A DNA stretch of 64,000 bases, from contig JBAIAA010000013.1 in the NCBI GenBank assembly GCA_037893245.1, positions 1,240,001 through 1,304,000 of the forward strand. Reading direction: 5' to 3'. This document shows, piece after piece, positions 10,686 to 22,509 of this stretch (position 1 is its first letter; every line of letters begins with the position of its first letter). Under the pieces are notes generated by a model. That model was not told where the DNA came from. It did no database searches and saw nothing but the letters and a program-made list of their open reading frames with translations. The stretch comes from Crossaster papposus. Lineage: Eukaryota; Echinodermata; Asteroidea; Velatida; Solasteridae. A program made the position numbers and the translations under genes.

Positions 10686-11231
10686 TTAAAAAGGTGTGTG
10701 CTTGTTGAGACCACCTCGGTAAACCACCGTCTACCAAACAGAGATGAGGGCAAATCGTGCATCCTGGGGGGCGTCAAGTCGGCATGGTGTGGTACAATTG
10801 GTGCGTTACTGGTTGGTGCTAATTGTAAAATGGACATAATGGATATTTTGCAATGTTATGTTGTAAAAGGCCACACTCAAAAGCATTTCCTAAGCCTAAC
10901 CCTAACTCCACTCTAACCTTAACTCTAACCGTAACCCCTAACTCTAACCGTAACCCCTAACTCTAACCGTAACCCCTAACTCTAACCCTAACCCCTAACC
11001 CTAACCGTAACCCCTAACTCTAACCGTAACCCCTAACTCTAACCGTAACCCCTAACCGTAACTGTAATCATAATCCTAACCCTAACCCTAACCTTAGCAC
11101 CAACCGGTAACGCCCATTTTGTACCACAACCAAGCCGACTTGACGCCCCCTAAGATGCACGATTTGTCCTCATCTCTGTTTGGTAGACGGTGGTTCACCG
11201 AGGTGGTCTTGACAAGCACACACCTTTTTAA
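10686..11231. mobile_element. Fold-back element with telomere-like loop, copy A
   Basis: The left arm (10686-10822) and right arm (11094-11231) are inverted repeats of about 137 bp starting TTAAAAAGGTGTGTGCTTGT. The loop holds a 70-bp spacer and then about 200 bp of degenerate CCCTAA-type repeats. TTAA at both outer ends would fit a TTAA target duplication as in piggyBac-like elements, but it is also part of the inverted repeat. Confidence 0.75.
10895..11093 (+). repeat. Interstitial telomere-like repeats, copy A
   Basis: Runs of CTAACC variants (CTAACCCTAAC, CTCTAACCGTAACCCC). About half the units depart from perfect CCCTAA, with a repeated 14-bp AACCGTAACCCCTA theme. Confidence 0.9.
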
Positions 11232-11721
11232 TCGTCACCGAGGTACTAGCGGCCAACCCGCACCAGGGGAAAACTGGGTAGTATTATGTACTGTACCCCA
11301 AATAAATGCCTAGGGCGTTAGGGTAAAAAAATACTTTACATTTTTTGCCTTTAATAATCCATTTTTATGAAACTCGTCGTAACTTCAATGCATCTCAGGT
11401 TGCAGCTGTGTCGTGTCCTATGAATCATTTCACAAAGCACAAAAGTACAACTTGTAATAGGTGTATTTTTAGTACAATACAATGACTTATATGTATTTTT
11501 TAGCACAGAGTAAATAGTCATGATATTTAAACAGCAAAGAGTCGTCGAAAGGTTTCCGAAACGTATTAGTGGCGGATGTTGGACTTATTTCAAGTTTTAA
11601 CTCCATTAATCAAGGTTTCAATTCGCATCGGAGGGTGGGTGTACAGATACCCTGCACATTTTTTTCGTGATTCAAAATGGATGACGGTAAACATATCACA
11701 AGTAAGACTGGCATTATCTGT

Positions 11722-11851
11722 CAGCCACCGGCACACAGCAAGCAGGTTTTTCATTCCCTACCTGATTTATATGTCGATTTTCCCCAGAATATTCCTCTGG
11801 GGTTTTTCTCCCACCTCTAAAACTGTAATTTCTTTTGTCTGCTCTACAGGT
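11722..11851 (+). repeat. SINE body fragment in unit A
   Basis: CCAGAATATTCCTCTGGGG ... TCCCACCTCTAAAACTGTAA matches the second SINE family at 884; both tRNA-like boxes are lost. Equivalent fragments lie in units B, C and D. Confidence 0.5.
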
Positions 11852-12022
11852 TTATATTTTGTGCAGCTCAATAAAGATGCGTCTAAGACGGGAGGTGAAT
11901 TGTTACTTGCCAATTTGTATGCAGTCAAGTGCTTCTTTGCATTGTTTTCGACTGGCATTTGAGGTAACAGAAAATGGTTTAAATATGTAATGCAGATAAA
12001 ATTAAGTACACGTTTTATTTAA

Positions 12023-12402
12023 AGGTTGGGTACACCATTTGTAATTGCTTGAATTATCATGAATGGGTGGATTTGGGGGGTTGTATTTTATAGTAAATAT
12101 CATTTAAATGACCTGTCCAAAGTTTTACTATCATGGATGCCGAGAAAAGCACGAAAAACAGCGTTTGTTTTCAACCGGCGTCGAGCAGTTATTCTTATGT
12201 TGTTATTGTTTTTTTCGCGCTCGCCGTCTGGCGATCGCGAGTTTTGTTTTATAAAATTCAATTTTTCGGAATAATATCAGAATATCTAGAGCAATCATTT
12301 TGCTGGACGCCTAAAATCATTATTTACTTTCAAATAAGTAAGATATTTCCTAATAATACGGTAGTAAATATTTTTGATATCTGCAAATGGTGTATCCTGC
12401 CT
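12023..12402 (+). mobile_element. 380-bp MITE, copy A
   Basis: Ends AGGTTGGGTACACCATTTG and CAAATGGTGTATCCTGCC are inverted repeats. TTATTTA lies outside both ends and may be the target duplication. Other copies are at 18373, 21510, 25447 (truncated), 28284 (truncated), 39940 (old, truncated) and 61385 (old). It has no recognisable transposase; short open frames inside are not credible genes. Confidence 0.8.
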
Positions 12403-12554
12403 TATTTATAATGATTATATCAGTTGTGTGTTTCTTATTCATGATGTTATTTGTAACAGGTCGGTTTGGGTGTGAAAACGTTTATTGCTTCTGGAGCTGT
12501 AGGAGTGCTCAGGATCAGATGCCTAGAGGTAATTCAGTGTAAGACTATTAACCA

Positions 12555-12691
12555 GATTCCCTGATTCCCTGATTCCCTGATTCCCTGATTCCCTGATTCC
12601 CTGATTCCCTGATTCCCTGATTCCCTGATTCCCTGATTCCCTGATTCCCTGATTCCCTGATTCCCTGATTCCCTGATTCCCTGATTCCCTG
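12555..12691 (+). repeat. (ATTCCCTG)n array
   Basis: Seventeen 8-bp units, followed by a second copy of the preceding flank (12685-13016 repeats about 12235-12555), then another array of the same unit. Confidence 0.95.
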
Positions 12692-13016
12692 GCGATCGCG
12701 AGTTTTGTTTTATAAAATTCAATTTTTCGGAATAATATCAGAATATCTAGAGCAATCATTTTGCTGGACGCCTAAAATCATTATTTACTTTCAAATAATT
12801 AAGATATTTCCTAATAATACGGTAGTAAATATTTTTGATATCTGCAAATGGTGTATCCTGCCTTATTTATAATGATTATATCAGTTGTGTGTTTCTTATT
12901 CATGATGTTATTTGTAACAGGTCGGTTTGGGTGTGAAAACGTTTATTGCTTCTGGAGCTGTAGGAGTGCTCAGGATCAGATGCCTAGAGGTAATTCAGTG
13001 TAAGACTATTAACCAG
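12692..13016 (+). repeat. Duplicated MITE 3' end and flank
   Basis: It repeats 12235-12555 from GCGATCGCGAGTTTTG to AACCAGATTCCCTG, giving a tandem unit of about 450 bp that includes the 8-bp array. Confidence 0.85.
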
Positions 13017-13269
13017 ATTCCCTGATTCCCTGATTCCCTGATTCCCTGATTCCCTGATTCCCTGATTCCCTGATTCCCTGATTCCCTGATTCCCTGATTC
13101 CCTGATTCCCTGATTCCCTGATTCCCTGATTCCCTGATTCCCTGATTCCCTGATTCCCTGATTCCCTGATTCCCTGATTCCCTGATTCCCTGATTCCCTG
13201 ATTCCCTGATTCCCTGATTCCCTGATTCCCTGATTCCCTGATTCCCTTATTCCCTGATTCCCTGATTCC
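13017..13269 (+). repeat. (ATTCCCTG)n array, longest block
   Basis: About 31 units. It passes into the C-rich satellite through ATTCCCCGACAAGTCC with no linker. Confidence 0.95.
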
Positions 13270-13636
13270 CCGACAAGTCCCCCCTCGCGACAAGTCCCCC
13301 CTCGCGACAAGTCCCCCCTCGCGACAAGTCCCCCCTCGCGACAAGTCCCCCCTCGCGACAAGTCCCCCCTCGCGACAAGTCCCCCCTCGCGACAAGTCCC
13401 CCCTCGCGACAAGTCCCCCCTCGCGACAAGTCCCCCCTCGCGACAAGTCCCCCCTCGCGACAAGTCCCCCCTCGCGACAAGTCCCCCCTCGCGACAAGTC
13501 CCCCCTCGCGACAAGTCCCCCCTCGCGACAAGTCCCCCCTCGCGACAAGTCCCCCCTCGCGACAAGTCCCCCCTCGCGACAAGTCCCCCCTCGCGACAAG
13601 TCCCCCCTCGCGACAAGTCCCCCCTCGCGACAAGTC
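13270..13636 (+). repeat. 17-bp C-rich satellite array
   Basis: About 21 almost identical GTCCCCCCTCGCGACAA units. Confidence 0.95.
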
Positions 13637-14402
13637 AATTTGTAATCGCATCAATTTATATTCGCATCAATTTGTATTCGCTTTTAATAGTAGACTTTTT
13701 CGCATTTTATTTTTTTCCGCATTTTTCTTTTTTTCGCATTTTTGGTTTTTTCGCATTTTATTTTTTTTCGCATTTTATTTTTTTTCCGCATTTTTGTCTT
13801 TTTCGCATTTTTGTCTTTTTCGCATTTTATTTTTTTCCGCATTTTTGTCTTTTTCGCATTTTGTCTTTTTCGCATTTTATTTTTTTCCGCATTTTTGTCT
13901 TTTTCGCATTTTATTTTTTTCCGCATTTTTGTCTTTTTCGCATTTAATTTTTTTCCGCTTTTTTGTCTTTTTCGCATTTTATTTGTTTCCCCATTTTTGT
14001 CTTTTTCGCATTTTATTTGTTTCCGCATTTTTTTTTTTTCGCATTTTATTTGTTTCCGCATTTTTGTCTTTTTCGCATTTTATTTGTTTCCGCATTTTTG
14101 TCTTTTTGCGCATTTTATTTTTTTCCGCATTTTTGTCTTTTTCGCATTTTATTTTTTTCCGCATTTTTGTCTTTTTCACATTTTTGTCTTTTTCGCATTT
14201 TAGTTTTTTTCTCCTTTTTGTTTTTTTCCGCATTTTTGTCTTTTTGCGCATTTTTTTTTTTTCCGCATGTTTGTCTTTTTTGCATTTTATTTTTTTCCCG
14301 CATTTTTGTCTTTTTCCCATTTTATTTTTTTCCGCATTTTTGTCTTTTTGCGCATTTTATTTTTTTCCGCATTTTTGTCTTTTTTGCATTTTATTTTTTT
14401 TT
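13637..14402 (+). repeat. 16-bp repeats then 17-bp T-rich satellite array
   Basis: Three ATTCGCATCAATTTGT-like units, then about 41 units of the T-rich 17-mer with variants (TTTGTTTCCGC, TTTTTTCTC). It joins the C-rich array at TTTTTTCCCCTCGCGAC. Confidence 0.92.
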
Positions 14403-14831
14403 CCCCTCGCGACAAGTCCCCCCTCGCGACAAGTCCCCCCTTGCGACAAGTCCCCCCTCGCGGCAAGTCCTCCCTCGCGGCAAGTCCCCCCTCGCGACAA
14501 GTCTCCCCTCGCGACAAGTCCCCCCTCGCGACAAGTCCCCCCTCGCGACAAGTCCCCCCTCGCGACAAGTCCCCCCTCGCGACAAGTCCCCCCTCGCGGC
14601 AAGTCCCCCCTCGCGACAAGTCCCCCCTCGCGACAAGTCCCCCCTCGCGACAAGTCCCCCCTCGCGACAATTCCCCTTCTCGCGACAAGTCCCCCCTCGC
14701 GGCAAGTCCCCCCTCGCGGCAAGTCCCCCCTCGCGACAAGTCCCCCCTCGCGACAAGTCCCCCATCGCGACAAGTCCCCCCTCGCGGCAAGTCCCCCCTC
14801 GTGGCAAGTCCCCCCTCGTGGCAAGTCCCCC
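14403..14831 (+). repeat. 17-bp C-rich satellite with GCGGCAA variants
   Basis: About 25 units; several read CGCGGCAA or CGTGGCAA rather than CGCGACAA. It joins the next T-rich array as CCCCCCTTTTTGTC. Confidence 0.93.
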
Positions 14832-15322
14832 CTTTTTGTCTTTTTCACATTTTTTTTGTTTCCGCTTTTTTGTCTTTTTCGCATTTAATTTTTTTCCGCA
14901 TTTGTGTCTTTTTCGCATTTTTGTCTTTTTCGCATTTTAGTTTTTTTCTCATTTTTTTTTTTTTTTCGCATTTTATTGTTTTCCGCTTTTTTGTCTTTTT
15001 CGCATTTTATTTTTTTCCGCATTTTCGTCTTTTTCGCATTTTTGTCTTTTTCGCATTTTAGTTTTTTTCTCATTTTTGTTTTTTTCGCATTTTATTTTTT
15101 TCCGCATTTTTGTCTTTTTCGCATTTTATTTTTTTCCGCATTTTTGTCTTTTTCGCATTTTGGTCTTTTTCGCATTTTATTTTTTTCCGCATTTTTGTCT
15201 TTTTCGCACTATTTTTTTCCGCATTTTTATCTTTTTTGCATTTTATTTTTTTCCGCATTTTTGTCTTTTTTGCATTTTATTTTTTCCCACATTTTTGTCT
15301 TTTTTGCATTCTTTTTTTTTCA
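14832..15322 (+). repeat. 17-bp T-rich satellite array
   Basis: About 29 units of the TTTTTCGCATTTTTGTC family between two C-rich blocks. Confidence 0.92.
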
Positions 15323-15501
15323 AGTCACCCCTCGCGACAAGTCACCCCTCGCGACAAGTCCCCCCTCGCGACAAGTCTCCCCTCGCGACAAGTCCCCCCT
15401 CGCGACAAGTCCCCCCTCGCGACAAGTCCCCCCTCGCGACAAGTCTCCCCTCGCGGCAAGTGCCCCCTCGTGGCAAGTCCCCCCTCGCGACAAGTCCCCC
15501 C
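15323..15501 (+). repeat. 17-bp C-rich satellite, short block
   Basis: About ten units, the first two reading GTCACCCCTCGC, the end again switching inside a unit to CCCCCCTTTTTGTC. Confidence 0.92.
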
Positions 15502-15762
15502 TTTTTGTCTTTTTCGCATTTTTGTCTTTTTCGCATTTTTTTTTTCGCATTTTTGTCTTTTTCGCATTTTTTTTTTTTTCGCATTTTTGTCTTTTTCGCA
15601 TTTTTGTTTTTTTCGCATTTTATTTTTTTCCGCATTTTTGTCTTTTTCGCATTTTGGTCTTTTTCGCATTTTATTTTTTTCCGCATTTTTGTCTTTTTCG
15701 CACTTTATTTTTTTCCGCATTTTTGTCTTTTTTGCATTTTATTTTTTTCCACATTTTTTTCC
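15502..15762 (+). repeat. 17-bp T-rich satellite, short block
   Basis: About 15 units; ends in TTTTTTTCCCCTCGCGAC. Confidence 0.92.
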
Positions 15763-16022
15763 CCTCGCGACAAGTCCCCCCTCGCGACAAGTCCCCCCTC
15801 GCGACAAGTCCCCCCTCGCGACAAGTCCCCCCTCGCGACAAGTCCACCCTCGCGACAAGTCCCCCCTCGCGACAAGTCCCCCCTCGCGACAAGTCCCCCC
15901 TCGCATTCGCATCAATTTGTATTCGCATCAATTTGTATTCGCATCAATTTGTATTCGCATTTAATAGCAGACTTTTTCGCATTTTTGTCTTTTTCGCATT
16001 TTTGTCTTTTTCGCATTTTTTT
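15763..16022 (+). repeat. C-rich 17-bp, ATTCGCATCAATTTGT 16-bp and T-rich repeats
   Basis: C-rich units to about 15904, 16-bp units to about 15960, T-rich units to 16022, the same order as 9232-9620. Confidence 0.9.
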
Positions 16023-16091
16023 AATTTCTTTATTAGAATTCTTTGAATTCTTCTTTGCATTCAAATAATATTTAATCGACACACTGTTTCA

Positions 16092-16500
16092 GGCCCGTAC
16101 GGAGGGGGGGGGGGGGGGGGTGGGCGGTGCGACGGCTCTTACGCACCCCCCCAAATTACCAAAAGGTCCACATTTTCTGGGGTAAATAATAGTATTTTGA
16201 TGTTGAAATAACAGTACTGGCACACACAAAATGTTGGTTGCGACAAGTTCACCCGCGACATGTTCACCCACAATTTGTCTTTGCATTTGTCTTTGCATTT
16301 GTCTTTGCATTTGTCTTTGCATTTGTCTTTGCATATTTGTATTCGCATAAATTGGTATTCGCATAAATTGGTGTTCGCATAAATTGGTGTTCGCATAAAT
16401 TGGTGTTCGCATCAATTGGTGTTCGCATAAATTGGTGTTCGCATAAATTGGTTTTTCGCATAAATTGGTATTCGCATAAATTGGTATTCGCATTTAATAG
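16092..16500 (+). repeat. Truncated G-rich MITE plus 12-bp and 16-bp satellites
   Basis: Second occurrence of the 9686-10160 arrangement, with five 12-bp units and fewer 16-bp units. Confidence 0.85.
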
Positions 16501-17027
16501 CAGACTTTTTCGCATTAGAAGTTTTTTCCTCATTTTTTTTTTCTAAATTTTTTTTTTGCATTCTAATTAGAATTCTTTGAATTCTTCCTTGCATTCAAAG
16601 AATCTTTAATCGACACACTGTTTCAGGCCCGTACGCAGGGGGGGGGGGTGCGACGGTTGCGTACGCACCCCCCCAAATTACCAAAAGGTCCACATTTTTT
16701 GGGGGTAAATAATGGTATTTTGATGTAGAAATAACAGTACTGGCACACAAAAAATGTGGGTTTCATTTTTGGTCCTATCAGTACAAATTCGCACCCCCCA
16801 TAAAAAAATCCTGCATAAGGGTCTGTATTTGACGCAATGTTTGACCCATTGGTCAATACATTCTTTGATACATTCTTCTATACATTCTTCGAATTTGAAT
16901 TCACGTTCTTAAAATTCTTTTTGCACTCGGATTTTTGCAAGTTCTTAGAATTGTTATTTCTTAGAATTTTTCAAATTATTTTTTGCATTCGCATTTTGTT
17001 GTCGCACTCGGAGTTCTGCAAGTTCTT

Positions 17028-17581
17028 TTAAAAAGGTGTGTGCTTGTTGAGACCACCTCGGTGAACCACCGTCTACCAAACAGAGATGAGGGCAAATCGT
17101 GCATCCTGGGGGGCGTCAAGTCGGCATGGTGTGGTACAATTGGTGCGTTACTGGTTGGTGCTATAATTGTGAAATGGACATAATGGATATTTTGCAATGT
17201 TATGTTGTAAAAGGCCACACTCAAAAGCATTTCCTAAGCCTAACCCTAACTCCACTCTAACCTTAACTCTAACCGTAACCCCTAACTCTAACCGTAACCC
17301 CTAACTCTAACCCTAACCCCTAACCCTAACCGTAACCCCTAACTCTAACCGTAACCCCTAACTCTAACCGTAACCCCTAACTCTAACCGTAACCCCTAAC
17401 CCTAACCGTAACTGTAATCATAATCCTAACCCTAACCCTAACCTTAGCACCAACCGGTAACGCCCTTTTTGTACCACAACCAAGCCGACTTGACGCCCCC
17501 TAAGATGCACGATTTGTCCTCATCTCTGTTTGGTAGACGGTGGTTCACCGAGGTGGTCTTGACAAGCACACACCTTTTTAA
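17028..17581. mobile_element. Fold-back element with telomere-like loop, copy B
   Basis: Same inverted arms as copy A, TTAA at both tips, CCCTAA-type loop at about 17237-17443. The loop differs from copy A by whole units, as expected for slippage. Confidence 0.75.
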
Positions 17582-18372
17582 TCGTCACCGAGGTACTAGC
17601 GGCCAACCCGCACCAGGGGAAAACTGGGTAGTATTATGTACTGTACCCCAAATAAATGCCTAGGGCGTTAGGGTAAAAAAATACTTTACATTTGTTGCCT
17701 TTAATAATCCATTTTCATGAAACTCGTCGTAACTTCAATGCATCTCAGGTTGCAGCTGTGTCGTGTCCTATGAATCATTTCACAAAGCACAAAAGTACAA
17801 CTTGTAATAGGTGTATTTTTAGTACAATACAATGACTTATATGTATTTTTTAGCACAGAGTAAATAGTCATGATATTTAAACAGCAAAGAGTCGTCGAAA
17901 GGTTTCCGAAACGTATTAGTGGCGGATGTTGGACTTATTTCAAGTTTTAACTCCATTAATCAAGGTTTCAATTCGCATCGGAGGGTGGGTGTACAGATAC
18001 CCTGCACATTTTTTTCGTGATTCAAAATGGATGACGGTAAACATGTCACAAGTAAGACTGGCAATATCTGTCAGCCACCGGCACACAGCAAGCAGGTTTT
18101 TCATTCCCTACCTGATTTATATGTCGATTTTCCCCAGAATATTCCTCTGGGGTTTTTCTCCCACCTCTAAAACTGTAATTTCTTTTGTCTGCTCTACAGG
18201 TTTATATTTTGTGCAGCTCAATAAAGATGCGTCTAAGACGGGAGGTGAATTGTTACTTGCCAATTTGTATGCAGTCAAGTGCTTCTTTGCATTGTTTTCG
18301 ACTGGCATTTGAGGTAACAGAAAATGATTTAAATATGTAATGCAGATAAAATTAAGTACACGTTTTATTTAA

Positions 18373-18752
18373 AGGTTGGGTACACCATTTGTAATTGCTT
18401 GAATTATCATGAATGGGTGGATTTGGGGGGTTGTATTTTATAGTAAATATCATTTAAATGACCTGTCCAAAGTTTTACTATCATGGATGCCGAGAAAAGC
18501 ACGAAAAACAGCGTTTGTTTTCAACCGGCGTCGAGCAGTTATTCTTATGTTGTTATTGTTTTTTTCGCGCTCGCCGTCTGGCGATCGCGAGTTTTGTTTT
18601 ATAAAATTCAATTTTTCGGAATAATATCAGAATATCTAGAGCAATCATTTTGCTGGACGCCTAAAATCATTATTTACTTTCAAATAAGTAAGATATTTCC
18701 TAATAATACGGTAGTAAATATTTTTGATATCTGCAAATGGTGTATCCTGCCT
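18373..18752 (+). mobile_element. 380-bp MITE, copy B
   Basis: Same ends and length as the copy at 12023. Confidence 0.8.
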
Positions 18753-18905
18753 TATTTATAATGATTATATCAGTTGTGTGTTTCTTATTCATGATGTTAT
18801 TTGTAACAGGTCGGTTTGGGTGTGAAAACGTTTATTGCTTCTGGAGCTGTAGGAGTGCTCAGGATCAGATGCCTAGAGGTAATTCAGTGTAAGACTATTA
18901 ACCAG

Positions 18906-19330
18906 ATTCCCTGATTCCCTGATTCCCTGATTCCCTGATTCCCTGATTCCCTGATTCCCCGACAAGTCCCCCCTCGCGACAAGTCCCCCCTCGCGACAAG
19001 TCCCCCCTCGCGACAAGTCCCCCCTCGCGACAAGTCCCCCCTCGCGACAAGTCCCCCCTCGCGACAAGTCCCCCCTCGCGACAAGTCCCCCCTCGCGACA
19101 AGTCCCCCCTCGCGACAAGTCCCCCCTCGCGACAAGTCCCCCCTCGCGACAAGTCCACCCTCGCGACAAGTCCCCCCTCGCGACAAGTCCCCCCTCGCGA
19201 CAAGTCCCCCCTCGCATTCGCATCAATTTGTATTCGCATCAATTTGTATTCGCATCAATTTGTATTCGCATTTAATAGCAGACTTTTTCGCATTTTTGTC
19301 TTTTTCGCATTTTTGTCTTTTTCGCATTTT
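18906..19330 (+). repeat. ATTCCCTG, C-rich 17-bp, 16-bp and T-rich repeats
   Basis: Six ATTCCCTG units, then C-rich 17-mers (18959-19215), 16-mers and a short T-rich stretch. Here the long T-rich array seen after unit A is absent. Confidence 0.92.
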
Positions 19331-19402
19331 TTTAATTTCTTTATTAGAATTCTTTGAATTCTTCTTTGCATTCAAATAATATTTAATCGACACACTGTTT
19401 CA

Positions 19403-19735
19403 GGCCCGTACGGAGGGGGGGGGGGGGGGGGGGGTGGGCGGTGCGACGGCTCTTACGCACCCCCCCAAATTACCAAAAGGTCCACATTTTCTGGGGTAAA
19501 TAATAGTATTTTGATGTAGAAATAACAGTACTGGCACACACAAAATGTTGGTTGCGACAAGTTCACCCGCGACAAGTTCACCCACAATTTGTCTTTGCAT
19601 TTGTCTTTGCATTTGTCTTTGCATTTGTCTTTGCATTTGTCTTTGCATATTTGTATTCGCATAAATTGGTATTCGCATAAATTGGTGTTCGCATAAATTG
19701 GTGTTCGCATAAATTGGTGTTCGCATAAATTGCAT
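19403..19735 (+). repeat. Truncated G-rich MITE plus 12-bp and 16-bp satellites
   Basis: Third occurrence of the arrangement at 9686-10160; the 16-bp array breaks off directly into unit C. Confidence 0.85.
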
Positions 19736-20164
19736 TCAAAGAATCTTTAATCGACACACTGTTTCAGGCCCGTACGCAGGGGGGGTGCGACGGTTGCGTA
19801 CGCACCCCCCCAAATTACCAAAAGGTCCACATTTTTTTGGGGTAAATAATGGTATTTTGATGTAGAAATAACAGTACTGGCACACAAAAAATGTGGGTTT
19901 CATTTTTGGTCCTATCAGTACAAATTCGCACCCCCCATAAAAAAATCCTGCATAAGGGTCTGTATTTGACGCAATGTTTGACCCATTGGTCAATACATTC
20001 TTTGATACATTTTTCTATACATTCTTCGAATTTGAATTCACGTTCTTAAAATTCTTTTTGCACTCGGATTTTTGCAAGTTCTTAGAATTGTTATTTCTTA
20101 GAATTTTTCAAATTATTTTTTGCATTCGCATTTTGTTGTCGCACTCGGAGTTCTGCAAGTTCTT

Positions 20165-20718
20165 TTAAAAAGGTGTGTGCTTGTTGAGACCACCTCGGTG
20201 AACCACCGTCTACCAAACAGAGATGAGGGCAAATCGTGCATCCTGGGGGGCCTCAAGTCGGCATGGTGTGGTACAATTGGTGCGTTACTGGTTGGTGCTA
20301 TAATTGTGAAATGGACATAATGGATATTTTGCAATGTTATGTTGTAAAAGGCCACACTCAAAAGCATTTCCTAAGCCTAACCCTAACTCCACTCTAACCT
20401 TAACTCTAACCGTAACCCCTAACTCTAACCGTAACCCCTAACTCTAACCGTAACCCCTAACTCTAACCCTAACCCCTAACCCTAACCGTAACCCCTAACT
20501 CTAACCGTAACCCCTAACTCTAACCGTAACCCCTAACCCTAACCGTAACTGTAATCATAATCCTAACCCTAACCCTAACCTTAGCACCAACCGGTAACGC
20601 CCATTTTGTACCACAACCAAGCCGACTTGACGCCCCCTAAGATGCACGATTTGTCCTCATCTCTGTTTGGTAGACGGTGGTTCACCGAGGTGGTCTTGAC
20701 AAGCACACACCTTTTTAA
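20165..20718. mobile_element. Fold-back element with telomere-like loop, copy C
   Basis: Same arms and TTAA tips as copy A, telomere-like loop at about 20374-20580. Confidence 0.75.
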
Positions 20719-21509
20719 TCGTCACCGAGGTACTAGCGGCCAACCCGCACCAGGGGAAAACTGGGTAGTATTATGTACTGTACCCCAAATAAATGCCTAG
20801 GGCGTTAGGGTAAAAAAATACTTTACATTTGTTGCCTTTAATAATCCATTTTCATGAAACTCGTCGTAACTTCAATGCATCTCAGGTTGCAGCTGTGTCG
20901 TGTCCTATGAATCATTTCACAAAGCACAAAAGTACAACTTGTAATAGGTGTATTTTTAGTACAATACAATGACTTATATGTATTTTTTAGCACAGAGTAA
21001 ATAGTCATGATATTTAAACAGCAAAGAGTCGTCGAAAGGTTTCCGAAACGTATTAGTGGCGGATGTTGGACTTATTTCAAGTTTTAACTCCATTAATCAA
21101 GGTTTCAATTCGCATCGGAGGGTGGGTGTACAGATACCCTGCACATTTTTTTCGTGATTCAAAATGGATGACGGTAAACATGTCACAAGTAAGACTGGCA
21201 ATATCTGTCAGCCACCGGCACACAGCAAGCAGGTTTTTCATTCCCTACCTGATTTATATGTCGATTTTCCCCAGAATATTCCTCTGGGGTTTTTCTCCCA
21301 CCTCTAAAACTGTAATTTCTTTTGTCTGCTCTACAGGTTTATATTTTGTGCAGCTCAATAAAGATGCGTCTAAGACGGGAGGTGAATTGTTACTTGCCAA
21401 TTTGTATGCAGTCAAGTGCTTCTTTGCATTGTTTTCGACTGGCATTTGAGGTAACAGAAAATGATTTAAATATGTAATGCAGATAAAATTAAGTACACGT
21501 TTTATTTAA

Positions 21510-21889
21510 AGGTTGGGTACACCATTTGTAATTGCTTGAATTATCATGAATGGGTGGATTTGGGGGGTTGTATTTTATAGTAAATATCATTTAAATGACC
21601 TGTCCAAAGTTTTACTATCATGGATGCCGAGAAAAGCACGAAAAACAGCGTTTGTTTTCAACCGGCGTCGAGCAGTTATTCTTATGTTGTTATTGTTTTT
21701 TTCGCGCTCGCCGTCTGGCGATCGCGAGTTTTGTTTTATAAAATTCAATTTTTCGGAATAATATCAGAATATCTAGAGCAATCATTTTGCTGGACGCCTA
21801 AAATCATTATTTACTTTCAAATAATTAAGATATTTCCTAATAATACGGTAGTAAATATTTTTGATATCTGCAAATGGTGTATCCTGCCT
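21510..21889 (+). mobile_element. 380-bp MITE, copy C
   Basis: Same ends and length as the copy at 12023. Confidence 0.8.
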
Positions 21890-22037
21890 TATTTATAATG
21901 ATTATATCAGTTGTTTGTTTCTTATTCATGATGTTATTTGTAATAGGTCGGTTTGGGTGTGAAAACGTTTATTGCTTCTGGAGCTGTAGGAGTGCTCAGG
22001 ATCAGATGCCTAGAGGTAATTCAGTGTAAGACTATTA

Positions 22038-22509
22038 ACCAGATTCCCTGATTCCCTGATTCCCTGATTCCCTGATTCCCTGATTCCCTGATTCCCTGAT
22101 TCCCTGATTCCCTGATTCCCTGATTCCCTGATTCCCTGATTCCCTGATTCCCTGATTCCCTGATTCCCTGATTCCCTGATTCCCTGATTCCCCGACAAGT
22201 CCCCCCTCGCGACAAGTCCCCCCTCGCGACAAGTCCCCCCTCGCGACAAGTCCCCCCTCGCGACAAGTCCCCCCTCGCGACAAGTCCCCCCTCGCGACAA
22301 GTCCCCCCTCGCGACAAGTCCCCCCTCGCGACAAGTCCCCCCTCGCGACAAGTCCCCCCTCGCGACAAGTCCCCCCTCGCGACAAGTCCCCCCTCGCGAC
22401 AAGTCCCCCCTCGCGACAAGTCCCCCCTCGCGACAAGTCCCCCCTCGCGACAAGTCAATTTGTAATCGCATCAATTTGTATTCGCATCAATTTGTATTCG
22501 CTTTTAATA
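22038..22509 (+). repeat. ATTCCCTG array then C-rich 17-bp array
   Basis: About 19 ATTCCCTG units (to 22193), then about 15 C-rich 17-mers (to 22457), then three 16-mers. Confidence 0.94.

Larger units (their letters stand above)
10264..12550 (+). repeat. Large composite repeat unit A
   Basis: About 2.3 kb, repeated at high identity at about 16600-18900 (B), 19736-22037 (C) and 23670-25743 (D). Its order is G-rich MITE, fold-back element with telomere-like loop, unique spacer with a SINE body, 380-bp MITE, then an 8-bp ATTCCCTG array. Only D lacks the 8-bp array, running instead into the histone block. No protein-coding gene is recognised inside it. Confidence 0.88.
16600..18905 (+). repeat. 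Large composite repeat unit B
   Basis: High-identity copy of unit A: G-rich MITE 16625-16825, fold-back element 17028-17581, SINE fragment around 18072-18200, MITE 18373-18752. Confidence 0.88.
19736..22037 (+). repeat. Large composite repeat unit C
   Basis: Copy of units A and B: G-rich MITE 19765-19962, fold-back element 20165-20718, MITE 21510-21889. Confidence 0.88.

Noticed and set aside
10895-11093. True chromosome end
   Set aside because: The repeats are degenerate, only about 200 bp, enclosed by inverted arms and present four times internally.
11576-11962. 128-residue frame repeated in units A-D
   Set aside because: It crosses a SINE fragment and has no recognisable domain; conservation is explained by recent duplication.
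13794-16068. Long Phe-rich and Pro-rich frames of 264-380 codons
   Set aside because: Same satellite artefact; no start context, no conserved domain, frames overlap one another.
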